Origin: Diprion similis
Taxonomy: Eukaryota > Arthropoda > Insecta > Hymenoptera > Diprionidae
Length of the DNA stretch: 64,000 nt
NCBI RefSeq assembly: GCF_021155765.1
Contig: NC_060112.1
Coordinates: 21,018,001 to 21,082,000 of the forward strand
Reading direction: 5' to 3'
Position numbers and translations under genes: made by a program. Under the pieces are notes generated by a model. That model saw only the letters and a program-made list of their open reading frames with translations. It did no database searches and had not been told where the DNA came from. Of this stretch, positions 15,139-36,753 are shown in pieces; position 1 is the stretch's first letter; each line of letters begins with the position of its first letter.

Positions 15139-16094
15139 TTAGATTTTTTCTTTTTCTTCTCCGTTGCTGTTTCTTTCCTCTCATTTTCATTTCAACCGAA
15201 CGTATAACATTTACGGCTCCGCGTAATGTATACCTATATATACGAATTGTGCCACTCGTTCCCTCAACGCAAGTAACGGTTACTTACGGGAATTACGACT
15301 TGGCCTCTTTAAAGGTCAGAACACGTTTCTTCAAAGTCTCATTCTGTCTTCTACGGATATCTATTTCCTATAATTGTAATACGCGATTGCAAGTGCATCA
15401 GGCATACTATATCCTTCTCTTTCCGGATTCTCGTGTCCTTTTTTTTTTTCTTTCTTTCTTTCTTTTTCAAAACACCTTAAGCACTTTTGTTAATTTCCAT
15501 TCACGTCACCCACCGGTGTAGATTGATTGAAACATCGATGACGAGGTTCTGATCGTTGTTATGTGTCGTCTCTTGGTAATTAATCGTTCGTCCTACTTTT
15601 TCGTCACGAAATTTGTCACGCGATTTGATGGGACAGCGACGATTTGAAAAAAAACAAATGTTGTCACTCGCACGTATTCAATTATTCGAAACAGTTTATC
15701 ACAGTGATTTTTGCTGCAGGAGAACACTAGAAAATTGAGCAAAAAAACTATTCTTGAGATTTGGTGTTGGGAGAAAAAAAAATAAATAAAACTAATGTCA
15801 AGAAAATCAAAATTCAAGTGACTTGTGATAATACTTCACCTCTTGCAGGCTTTTTATTAAATACTCGTATCATTGCGGACGTCGACATCCTCTTTCCTCC
15901 TCGCGTTCTTTCTCACCCCGTCATGTCAGTATCACGACCTTCGAGCAAACTTGACCCACTGCAATGCTGCGTTCCGCTTGTAGCCCGAGGTGTTAGCTTC
16001 TTTCCATCTTCTTTGCACGAGGGTCTGAGTTTAACTGTGCAAGTATCGAACTAACTTGCTCTGGCGATCCTTTCGACGGATGTACATACATGCA

Positions 16095-16130
16095 ACATAC
16101 ATACATACATACATACATACATACATACAT
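16095..16130. repeat. (CATA)n microsatellite
   Basis: About nine CATA tetranucleotides in a row. Confidence 0.85.
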
Positions 16131-17676
16131 TCTGCAGCATCGCGGGTATTTGCTTTTATCGCTGATAACAAGGCTGTCGCCGTCTGTAAAAATTTCCTAT
16201 TGTCTTCCGAATAAGTATAGAGTTATGCGTGATGGATGCTTGAAGAATGACTAATAATATGCCGTCGTTCCTGCCTATACTAGATACCTATAATGTCTGT
16301 ATGCCACTTCCAACGCGCGTCCCATATATACGTAACACTATACAGCCGTAACAAGCCTCGGGCAAATTCTTTTCCGAATCGTTTCACCGCGCACGTTCAG
16401 TCTCCGGTCTGAACTGACAGTGTTTAAACCACGCTTATAACAACGTTGTAAATCCCGATCAATTGTGTCCCGGAACACCCCGAGCAACGGGCGCGTCTTG
16501 CCGATCTTACTCCACTATACTTATCGATGATGAGGGCTGGTTAAATGTCGCGAAATGAAGTGCACGCCGTGTTTAACGAATATATGGAATTTCCTCGAGG
16601 TGAAGTTGAAGTGTTTCTTCTTGTAACGTCTGGTCGATGTGATCAATTAATTAAACAAAGTTATCATCACTTGTGCATTTATATTGCACTGGCAAGCCAA
16701 CGTGATTTTTTTTTTTTTTCTTTTTCTTTCGTTTTATTTTTTTCTAATTTTTCGCACTATCGGATATTGTAATGAATTTTTTTTATGATTTTACGACACG
16801 GCGTAAGAATTTTTGAAGAATTGTTTTTATAGACTTGTTCCTCGTCTTTGTCGCAAAGTCTCTTGTAGAACGTATCCGCATAGGTGCGATGTTGGAATGT
16901 TCGTTTTGTTTGCACTTGGATCGTGCATGTGGTATAAGGTACCAACCTACGTGCGTGTTTGCAATTAGTTTAACGACGTGTTTGATTGCGAAGTATGTAC
17001 ACCTTGTAACGATATAGAGAGCTATAGATAATGAAACAAATGGAGAATGGAATAAATTTACATCCAGCGTTACCTTATTGTTACTGCCACACGTATGGTT
17101 CTTTTCCTTTTCTTACATCACATCAAATTATACCGTAAATCATCGACTCGTAAACTGATTTTATATCGGTAGTCGCAGGGTGGAGAATCGTGGGATGGTG
17201 CTTATTTTGAAAATTTCGATAACACGAAGCCACTCTTATTTGCTTTTACCTCAGAATTATTGTTTTTTAAACCTACTACAGATCTTCTCGCAATTTCAAA
17301 TCACGGTGGACAGAGTAATAGGATATTTATTGATAAGTGAACATTTTCCAGATAATCGTGGAATTTTCAAATCGCGATAAAAAATTTATTCGAATTATGC
17401 CAATTATTCAGCTGCCTCAATTTTTGCAACACAAGTTAGAACGAACTATTAAATCACTAACAAAATTACACTAAAATATCATCGCACGCCTTTGTGTGTT
17501 TGTCAAGTTGCTGAGTCACGAGGACTAACGAGACGGCGATAACAATTGCAGCAGGATGTTTTTGAAAATACAACTGATAATAGCTGAAATGATTTTATCA
17601 TCCATCCCTGTTAAATCAGTTGTACAATAATTCTCTAAAGAAATTATTTTCTGACAATAATTTTCTTCTTTTTCAG

Positions 17677-26925
<9,249 letters not shown>

Positions 26926-27506
26926 CATTGTGATGATGGCGTTGCGTATTCGCCATGATTTCGACATTACGATATATCTAAGGAGACTTTGTAATCTAGT
27001 TATAAATGCTAACCACGCTGGTCGAGTGGTTATAAAAGGATATCGAGAATCGCAAAGGAATCCACAGGGTCGACGAACCGTTGTGTAACCTTGTAAATTT
27101 TTTTATTAGCTATTAACCCACAAAAGTCTTCCTTGTGTCATTATGCGCACAATTGGATGTATTCAGTTAACATGTGAACAGAGAATCGTTCGAATATTCT
27201 TAATGGCTAGATGCTTTGTACATTTTATGTAGAGTAATTAATTAATGTGATAGGTTAACTGTATAGAGTAGGGCAGAAGGAGAATTGCTATGCGATAACA
27301 GTACTGAGCGTATGGTATCACAAATTAATCACACTTGCATGTACGTATATAGATACATGTATACATACATACTACATGTATACATAAATAATACATACAT
27401 ACGTATTAAATTATGAATAATTTTCAAGTGTATTTATGAAGCGAATTAGTAATTTTATTAATAGAAAAAATATGCGTGATAATGTAATATAGCAGAGTTT
27501 TATATA

Positions 27507-27563
<57 letters not shown>

Positions 27564-29418
27564 GTTCTGTCTGTCTCATCAGTTTATTTGGCTTTCTTTC
27601 TTCTTCTCTATTCGTATGTTTTTGTAAGTTATAATGAAAAGTGTAAATAGTGAAATTTAGGGCCGTGATACAACCACAATCACGAAGCAATTGCTAGGTA
27701 GAAAAGTTAAACGTCAATTAATGTATTTCTACTGGTACTCGTTGGTATTTGAGAACGAAAAAATAATTTAAATATGCCCGTGTCTCTATTTCATAAATGA
27801 AAAGTGGATGGGGATTCGAGTTAATTGTTTAGTTTATTAATTGTCTATGAGTTTCAATGACTAGAAGAGATTATAATAAAGTGCAAAAAGACTATTATTT
27901 TTTTAGGCACGACTGTATAGATGACGCTAAGAATGCTTAATTATTACTTATTCCATAGATTAATTGAATAATTGATTCATTTTAGAATCGTGTATGATAT
28001 TTACTGCCAGGTTTTAGTGCCTTCTGAAACGCAGCAATAATTGTGCCAAACTTTATTGGCAAGTTTTGCAACCTTTATCCAGATGATATTGTTGGTAATT
28101 AGAAACTTCTCATTTGAAGACACTTGCCAAATTGTTATGTACCATTTGAAAAACAAGCTTGCGTTTCACATGGGTCGTCTGTAATAAGAGTGTCTGATAT
28201 TTGTATGTGTTGTGCCTAAAAACGCATTCTAAATATATGTAATAAGAAATTTATTTTTTCGAATCTCGAAATCCTCTGGAATCGAATACTTTTATATGGT
28301 TAAAAAAAAATGTCCATAAGAGTAAGTGAACGAGGGTACTGTAAAAATATTGTGAATACGTGATTTTATAATATCTGAAATCATAGATCATTATTAATAA
28401 CAAAAATTTTGTGTCCCACCTCTTACCTTTTCTTATTATAGTTCCTGCCAAATCTGGTTACGCGTAAAATGCTTTGAGGTAATAGAATTTCGACGAGTAT
28501 CGGCAATCGGCTTCAAGTTATCTGTATTTATTTATTTATTTTTTTTTCCAATTTTAAACTTCATCAGAAAAAATAATTTGCAAATATGTTTAATTTATCG
28601 TGTGTATTAATATTATTTATCGATAAAAATCGAGACAAGTAACAATAATAATTCTATTGCTTACTTCTATCTATTGTTATGATTACTCTGGAGTCTAGAA
28701 TTTGAAAACAATTTGGCCTCGCTTGATGTTACTAAATTTTGACCATCCAGAAGGAACCGAACGAGAGTCTCCTACGATTAGTTAGATAAAGATGCAGATA
28801 AACCTAAAACAATAATAGGCATTTTTTATTTCGATGACTCATCCAAAGCGATAGACGCAAAAGTTGTAATACAAGTCGGCACTCAACTGAGTCGGTAAGT
28901 CGCAAAGACTAATCGTTTTTTGTTTTCATTTAATAATTCTTGAGATTGTTACAAATTGATTAGCGGCAACTGCTAACATGATATACAAAGATACCGAAAC
29001 TCGTCAATTCAAGTCGATGAACGGAAATAAGCGACTTTCAATTTCCGACTGGTAAGAAAACAGCACGAGAGTTCACCGTTCGGATTGGTCAAGCAGATAG
29101 CTCGATCGCTAATCTGGCAATACGATTCGTGGTTCACGGTAGTTCATGGCATGGCATCCTTTGCCGTAGTGGGTTACAGGCAGCGATGGAATTTGCGTCT
29201 CGCGGATATCGAGTGAGAAATAATAAAAATACAAAGTACCTGACATTTGTATGAGCGAATCGAAAACTGTGTGAATTAATTTATTGCAACGCGGATTACG
29301 TCGGCAGTGAATAACCGGCGTATAAAACGATATACGGTAAATAAAAAGTAAATCATACAAATATAACCACATCACGCGTTCATACCGTTCATACGTAGCC
29401 CCAAGGTTGTAAAGGAAC
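26926..29418. other. dia 3' untranslated region and dia-Paip1 spacer
   Basis: No coding sequence seen. An AATAAA at 27875-27880 is a possible end of the full dia mRNA. An AT microsatellite lies inside. Confidence 0.5.
27500..27561. repeat. (TA)n microsatellite
   Basis: About 30 TA dinucleotides with a single interruption, probably within the dia 3' untranslated region. Confidence 0.95.
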
Positions 29419-29574
29419 ATGGCGGCGAATATCGCTCTATTTTTTAATAACAAATGAAGGCTGCGTCTGTCGTAATTATACAAGAAACCGTTATGGCGAT
29501 TCAGTATTAAATTTTCCGGTACCTGTGTTCGACGTGTTATAAATTTACCATATTCTCATACGCTAAATCGACAG
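29419..29574 (+). promoter_or_regulatory. Candidate Paip1 core promoter and non-coding first exon
   Basis: ATGGCGGC at 29419-29426 resembles the YY1-type element often found just after TATA-less housekeeping start sites. It is followed by a good donor, ACAG/GTAAGC, at 29575. A possible acceptor is TTAACAG at 29757-29763, 84 bp before the Paip1 start codon. The reading of this as a 5' untranslated exon is inference. Confidence 0.3.
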
Positions 29575-29846
29575 GTAAGCTCTGACCGCTGTTATAGGCA
29601 TGTGTCGGTCCCGCGATTACTCTCAAATCTAACATCACAACTCAGCTCCGGCTGCCCGTCCCCGCGAGTTCAACGCATCCATATTTATAACCACGTGCGA
29701 CGTGTTAATGAGGATAAATAGCCGTACATCGTCGGCTGACGTATACATACACCCGGTTAACAGCCCCGTTGCATATCCTTCGTTAATCTAAATACAAGCT
29801 CCGTTTCAACACTGTTACTCATTTCGAAGTAAATTATAACGATAAA

Positions 29847-32626
29847 ATGGATCCTCTTGGTGGGGATCAACGAGTGATACCGCAATCTCGATCTACTCGT
29901 GGTCGAGGCCGTGGATGTTGGGCACCGACACAATCCCAGGAGACACGAGGACTGAGGAGACCACACGACGCCTCTGCCAGCGGAAACACAGGTGGCTGAT
30001 CATGCGACTGAGTAACGAGTCACAGAAGTGCTTCTTTTATGTTTAACTCTATAGTCGATCGATCGATTCTTTGGATAGATCAGGATTGAGATTAGTATCT
30101 GCATGTCTTAAAAATTTGATTATCTATAGCTTGAAACAATTTTTCAAAAGCGGACCATGAGTTAATGTATTCACATCGCTTTTTGCACCATTCAGGTTCC
30201 ATGGAAAACACTGGAACGAAGACAGACGGGGCCAAAGGCGACATCGTCAAAAACTCAACACTTTCTGTGGATGCCGCTGAATTCGTACCAAAAAGCTTTA
30301 GTCCAGCGCTACCGGTAAGAGGATGTTGAATGTCCATCGATATCTTGCTGATCACAAATACAAGGAATTTGTCGTAATTGAAAATTCAGAATTTTAACTG
30401 TGTCAGGATTACTTCAGAAAAATAAATACGATTAAGCTTCAACTCTCGACTTGCTTCAGTGTATCAGTAATCTTCATCACGGTGAAATCGCGAATAGCTT
30501 GATCTTTCATCATGCAAGTGTTGGAGAAACGTGAAATTTTTTCTCTGTCGTTACCACGATGTAGCATGGGGAAATAAAGTCGTGCTTCATGGTCTATTTT
30601 GTGCTAAAAAAAATAAGACATTATTTTTATCTCCGAACATCATCAATTCATACAAATTAATGAAGTAAGCGTCTTGTATAAGACTCATCTACATCAACTG
30701 TTGCTCTTAGAACCAGCAACAATCTGGACCAGTGATGCCTAGACATTCTGTTCAGAATCGTCTGAACAATGCAAGACACGGCCATCAGGGTGGACAGCAA
30801 CAGGGCTTACATCAACAGTACGCACCTCAGCAAAATCGCTACATTCCACAACGAGAGCATCAGGTCTACATGGGTCCGCCACAGCACCAGCAGTATAATC
30901 AGTACTCAAATACTCAAGATTACGGGTATTATGACAGAGGCTCAGGGGATCACAGCAGACATCAGGTTGATATTGATTGCACTGTATATTAATCTTGACT
31001 GATTTTCAAATCGAATTATCATTCATTAGGTCGAAAGAACTATTGTTTTTATTTTTATTTTGCCTCAAATTCAATATTTTTTACCTGTGTCACAGGCTGA
31101 ACAGAATGAGTTAGATGTGGAAGGTGATGGTGAAGATTGGGGAGGAATAAGAGGAATGATGGGGCAGCTAGAAGTTGCGATGCGGACACTCACTCTCAGC
31201 CCTGGTCGGTTCGACTCTTTGGTTGCATCTCTGGTTGACGCCATTACTCCATGTCTTACTAACACAGTACAGACGCAAGCAATAATCGGAGCTATACTCG
31301 GACAGGTGGGTTTTTTCCTTTGCAAGAACTCCACATTTCAATTAAAAACTTCAAATTCTTCTAGTCGATAAATGAAGGAAATTTCCGGTACAGCGGTGCA
31401 CGTCTTTGCACATTTCTGGATAATGCTGCTTTAAGCGAACGTGCTCCATCCATTTTCAGGGACACTCTCGTTGCTAGGTGAGAATTGTTACGGATTTTGT
31501 ATCGTTAGCTTTAGCTATTTCAAATTACAACCACTTTTTTTTTTACATGGCTTATGTCAGATGTCGCGAGGAGACAGAAAAGTCAATTGAATTTTGGATG
31601 CAGAGGAGTTTACCAGAAGATGAAGCAAAGGAAAAACTTTGCCATGGGTTAATACTTTTCTTGGCTGAACTAGTCACTCAAATGGAGTCAGAACCAGCAT
31701 CTGTATTGGGAAAATTGTTAATTGAATTAATGTCTGCTGTTCTGCAGCGCCCTGCTCCAAACTCTGCTAAACACATCTGCCAGGCACTTAAGGTATGTGT
31801 TTGATGGCAGCACAAGAAATAACTACTGCAGTAATAATGTTCATACTTATTGTTGACAGTTGGCAGGTCAAACTCTAGAAAGAGACAGCGGCGGAGGGGC
31901 TGAAATGGAAAATGTAATGCGTAGGCTCACTGGACTTGTGAATGATGGGCAGGTCGATGTTCATGTCGGTCGAATGGTCAACAGCGTAGACGAACTCCGT
32001 CGGGGCAACTGGGGACGTCTTGTTTCAACACACGGACCTTACAACTCTACCGTCAATGATAGTCCTCAAACACCTGCAGATATAACGCAACAGCCAGTTA
32101 GTAACGTTTATAGTTGGTGTTGTTACTATTATTATTATTGTTGTTGTTATTATTATTACCATTATCTTTATCTTTCAACTTTCCAGATTTATTTTCCCCA
32201 CATTAAATGCTTAATCAGATTTTTTTTCCCTTTTCAACAGTTAACAAATGAGCCAGTGTTTTACGGTCCTGATGGCAACGTTTTATCTCCAGAGGAGAGC
32301 AGATTCTTGCAAGATCTAACCGGGGACACGCCTGATATCGAGGAATTCGGGTGAGTTTCTTCATGGTACTTGTTCCATGTTCTGTTTTCTTTACGCTTAT
32401 GTCTGTGTTGTATGCAAGCGGAAAAAAATTGGTTTCTATCTTAGAGCAGGCGCTCACCAAATGCTTACACATGTTCTTTTTTAGCGAGGGAGAGGATGAC
32501 TGTGACGTTGATGGTATTTGGACTGAAGAAGGCGATGAGGGCGGGATGGACGATGACATTGCAGCAGCCTATGAACAGTTTTTAAAGCTTGCTCCAAATA
32601 AAAGCAATGGTAGGGCACGACGATAA
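29847..32626 (+). CDS. Paip1: Polyadenylate-binding protein-interacting protein 1 homologue
   Basis: Cytoplasmic translation regulator: binds poly(A)-binding protein and, through an eIF4G-like MIF4G domain, the eIF4A/eIF3 machinery. Coding exons: 29847-29991, 30196-30314, 30711-30965, 31096-31305, 31365-31477, 31561-31792, 31860-32096, 32241-32350 and 32485-32626; 520 residues. In order: an Arg/Gly-rich start (RGRGRG); PAM2 motif STLSVDAAEFVPKSF at about 69-83; a Gln/His/Tyr-rich low-complexity linker encoded by exon 3 (89-173); a MIF4G fold about 185-415, with FRYSGARLCTFL and LFLAELVTQ; NEPVFYGPDG near 440; and an acidic C terminus with DDDIAAAYEQFLKL, like the vertebrate PAIP1 end. The start is the first ATG of the exon, after ATAAA. 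Three donors are off-consensus (GTGGCT, GTTGAT, GTTAGT), yet all junctions keep frame. Confidence 0.92.
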
Positions 32627-32842
32627 GCATTTTACAATTTTCAAATCGCGACCGCTGGTACATTGAGCCACACAATACACGTATCGTCTTCAAATACCCT
32701 TTTATTAGCAACATTAATAAGTGAAAAATTTGTACATTTATCATTGTCAATATCAATCAAAATTGTGCAGCTTCTGATCTTCTCCGAACCGTGCTCGTTA
32801 TTTATTTAATAGTACAGTTTTCCCAGCACAATATGGATACAT

Positions 32843-32866
32843 GCATACATACATACATACATACAT
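32843..32866. repeat. (CATA)n microsatellite
   Basis: About five to six CATA units, downstream of the Paip1 stop. Confidence 0.8.
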
Positions 32867-34164
32867 ATATACGTATAGCATTGTATAATACAATTGGATA
32901 CAATCGTGTATTCATAGCAGCTGTAGGTAACACATCAATAGAAAGACTTTTGAAAAATTGAGTCTCACGCATCATGAGTGAAAAGAACCGTCTTACGTTG
33001 TCCAATATACCATGTCTGATACATAATATGCGATATTTCATTTACTATATCGCGAATATATTGTCTCGAAGTAAGCGAAGCTGGAAGCGGTTTTCAATTG
33101 CCAATTATTAATCAATTTTTCAATTTGAATACCAGTTCGGCTTTGTTTGAGTCGAATCGATACATCGCTTGAGATGGACTCCATTAATTTAAGTTATTTG
33201 TGACTGTAATTGTATCTAGTGTAATATTGATAGCACCTTTTAACTCTTAACGATCAGATCCTCTAAAGATATATGATCGAAGAAAAATACATACGAGGCG
33301 TTCTTAGCCTCAACTGCTACTTACATCAGTCGAGATTGACCGTCTTTTCCCGATATTCAACAAATTGGGAACCTCGAAATGGTAATTTATATAAGTATGG
33401 TAAGGAATAGTATGATCATAGCATATTTTTTCGTACTATATTTGTTATTTATTGGCTGTAATATTAGGTACGGAATCGGAAGGGATTTTCTTACATTTTG
33501 TGCCTTTGCCAGGTGACGACGTGTGCTCATATACATATTCTTTTCTCGTTCCAAATGAAGTAATTTACAATCAAATGGTTGTGTTTTGTATTCTAAGTAT
33601 TGCTCCAGTGTCTCGTCTTGTGCTTGCACTTGCTTGAAATTTTACGCTAGTTCATTTTTTTCTGATAATTCTAGGTTCTAAAATTTATGAATGTTTTTAT
33701 TTTCACGTTTGCTTGCTTTGTAAAATTTTCACTAAAAGTATGCAATTGAAAAATCGCAAAATACAAATTACAGATAACGATTTGTTTCTATTTTGCAATG
33801 AACATTGCAAAAAATTTTTCTGGTTAATGAAGAAAAAAAAAAACATTTCATGGTACATTCTACGTGGAATCTATAGGTAAATACATGCCCTTTTGTTATA
33901 TAGTTTTCCACTCCTTGAGTAGTGGAAAAAACCTAGGAAATTTATGGAAGTTTAGTTTTGGGGTTCAAGTGATCATCCGTGTATAGCAGTCCCAAAAAAA
34001 TCCAAAGGCCCTAAAACTATTTCAAAATCCATGACACTTCATGATATGCCAACTTTATATAATCCTACTCATGCTCTGAATATTTCTTGCTCATTATTGT
34101 GGAAGAAGTTTAATCGCGTTGTCGTAGGTCGATCTTGCATTCATGTATTAATGCAGATAGAGAA

Positions 34165-34640
34165 ACGCACTGTCAAATCTTACAACTGGAGTGTCAGATC
34201 TCCAGATCACGGATCCTGCTAAAAGTTTTAGAGGTATTTCTTAGGTCTAAAATATAAAGCTTTGATGCGTAATTCCATCTATTGGGCCTCTCTTCACTCC
34301 TCTAATTGATTAAATTAATAGTGCGATGAGTGAAATGCCTAATAAACGAGACCTGTTGTGTATTTTTGCCTTAAATATTAATTTTCATTGTCCTCTATTT
34401 TAGTTTTGATGATAGGTTCTTATAGATTCTAATGTAAACGGATAAATTATTATTTCAGAGTCGTAATGAAGTTTAAACTGCGAATTTCCAACAACCCTAT
34501 TTATTCTAAATTGAGCAAAGGAAGACCCAATAGATGGAACTAAACATCAGAAGTTACATTTCTTGAACTAAAGAGACACCCCCAGAGTTTCAGCAAAATC
34601 CGTGATCTGCAGCTCTGATACTATCCTTGTTAGTTTGGCG
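34165..34640. repeat. Diverged long inverted repeat, possible old foldback element
   Basis: The left arm (about 34180-34313) matches the reverse complement of the right arm (about 34504-34635). A 34-base block around CAGATCACGGAT is about 82% identical, and TTCCATCTATTGGG is shared exactly. The arms flank a roughly 190-bp centre. There is no coding potential and no clear target duplication. It is unrelated in sequence to the MITE pair at 4345 and 35051. Confidence 0.6.
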
Positions 34641-35050
34641 AAAATGGTAGCAAAGCCTGCTATGTTTAGATCCAATGAGTGTTTTTTAATATATCTGTTT
34701 CAATAGAAGTTATATTAGAGAAATCACTCTTCAGTCCTAAGAAATTCCCAGGAGATATTATTATTCCCACTTGAAATATTTAGAAAAAAATATAATAGCT
34801 CCAATTTTTTAGACTTTCCAAACGTAAAAGCACATTATGGTGAAATCAGTACAATATTTTGTAATATCTAAAAATAGAACTCTAGCCTATTGGATTTAAC
34901 ATCGAGTTGTTCGAACAAAGCAGTGCACCATATAATTTATTTATTCAAAGTCTATTTTATTTTCTTTTACTAATTTATTTGAATTAAATGCAAGGTTGAC
35001 AGGACGAGGATGTGACATACCGCGTATACCTATGCATGCCGTATACATTA

Positions 35051-35518
35051 GGGTGATTCATAAACAATTTACAATTCTCCACTGTGGCAGCCCCTTAAAA
35101 CGATTGTTTAAATTCAAAGACAGATTTTGTAAAAAGATGAGCATTCTACGTTATATGGAAGATTGCACTCATTTGATTTTTCACTTGTTCTCACATTTTT
35201 TTTAAATATGTGAAGAAACACGTTGTGGCAATTCAATTAATTATTATTTCTTTCCTGACATTTATAATCAGACCAAAGATCATTAAACCAAGATCATATG
35301 GATCATGATCCATAGTACAATATACATCACGTACACCACAAAAAAATACAATTACAGTATTTCATAAATTTAAAAAATTTATAAAAGTGAAGAATCAACT
35401 GAACACGATTTTCAACGTAATGTAAAAAGTTCATCTTTTAAAAAAATATTTAACTTCAACAAACTTTTTAGGGGGTGGCATGGTGGAAAGTCGCAAATTA
35501 TTTTTTTCTGAAACACCC
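35051..35518 (-). mobile_element. Non-autonomous DNA transposon (MITE-like), copy 2 of the 4345 family
   Basis: The ends are GGGTGATTCA (left) and TGAAACACCC (right), each bordered by TA, which fits a TA target duplication. The inverted arms are about 150-165 bp. The left arm matches the right arm of copy 1 over GAGCATTCTACGTTAT and ATTTGATTTTTCACTT. The centre, in reverse orientation, shares a 28-base identical block beginning TATAAATGTCAGG with copy 1. It has no transposase frame. It is shorter than copy 1 (468 versus 595 bp), so one has gained or lost internal sequence. Confidence 0.8.
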
Positions 35519-36753
35519 TAGTATAAATGTAAAAATATACAGTGATATTTTTTATTTTCTGTCCCTTATGTAATGCTAAGATTTGCAAATAGAAGAGGCT
35601 TCATATTTAAAAATAGAACAGAATGTCACAATGCTGTACCAAGTAATCAGTGGGTGGCGTATATAGAGATAACCGCATAGTTTTTAAATTTACGGAAGTC
35701 ACGACTGATTCTTCGGCATCGATTATATATAATATATAGTATATACTTATAGATATTATATATTATTGTAACTAGTGTCTTTTTATTTTTGTCTCACTGC
35801 ATTTGATTCAATGATTAAATAAATTATAATGTAATTACTAATTGGAAATAATGGGTTTACGGCACGTGATAAGAGTTTTATTTATTTGAACAATATCATC
35901 GATGTTCCAATTACATAATAAGTCTTGCTAAATCTCTCCACGTAAATAATTTCAAAATGTCAGAGTAAATAACGAAAAATTTTCTTTGACGTGAAAATAA
36001 TAAATATTTAGTAAATCAACCGAGTTTGATGGTACTGGACATTTTATAATGTCTAATACTATCATGCAACACTAAATGAAATACGTTCTTAAGCAATGGA
36101 CATTTTAATTGTCATACTTCAACAGAAAAAAAAGTCAACAGCGATCCAGTTTCTGTTATGTGGCCATAAATGCGTTTATCTTACGTAGTTGAAGTATTCC
36201 GCAACCATAATTATACTTAACTAGGTATTAAGTGAAGGGTGCAAGAAATATTTGTTTTTTTGTGCAGTTAGCAATATATTTTTATTGTGTTTTGTAACTT
36301 TTATTTAAATTTCGCACGTATTGTTCGCACGAATTGTAATCGTGCGGCTTGTATATGCAGCTAACTGAGTTTCCTTATTAGTCACTATTAGACTAACTGG
36401 TGAAGATAATTTGTTTATTGATTGCAATTTGCAATGATCATTTCTGTTGGGCCATGCTATTCTCGACGAATCATCAAATACGCAAATAAAAATTGCAATT
36501 CATCACTCGGCGTGACATCGGTGCTGGCAGCTTCAATGCGACCTATGCGTTGACGGAAGTTGTGCCGTTGACGGAAGAGTCAACGCCCTTGAGTGAATTT
36601 TCGTGATCATTACGCGGTGGATAAGATAATTTGGGCCTGGGACCACCTGGGACCGTAAGAAGCCGTGTTAGCGATTCGGTAGCTTCTTTACCGGCGGGAG
36701 TCGTGGTTTCTATTACCGTCGATCGGCATCATCAAGTTCTGCCATTTTCTGAA

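Larger units (their letters stand above)
4940..17676. other. Long AT-rich non-coding region upstream of dia
   Basis: I see no gene I can support over 12.7 kb. Some locally GC-richer patches (about 4970-5230, 9840-10070, 14650-15070, 15880-16060 and 16370-16540) could be promoters or untranslated exons, but none shows a recognisable protein. The short first coding exon and promoter of dia may lie here, since the dia exon at 17677 starts mid-protein. Confidence 0.45.
32627..36753. other. Paip1-MYG1 spacer
   Basis: I see no gene here. It holds a CATA microsatellite, a perfect 9-bp hairpin (33904-33912 with 33921-33929), a diverged inverted repeat and one MITE copy. Just upstream of MYG1, GTTGACGGAAG occurs twice (about 36550-36580). 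Confidence 0.5.

Noticed and set aside
16545..16772. Frame starting MSRNEVHAVF as a possible dia first exon
   Set aside because: The MSR start recalls fly Dia, but what follows is unlike a formin leader and no phase-0 donor is present.
29109..29483. Minus-strand 124-codon frame upstream of Paip1
   Set aside because: No recognisable domain or splice context. It overlaps the likely Paip1 promoter.
33904..33929. Perfect 9-bp hairpin as a terminator or small RNA
   Set aside because: The stem is too short for a microRNA precursor, and hairpin terminators do not apply to this kind of genome.
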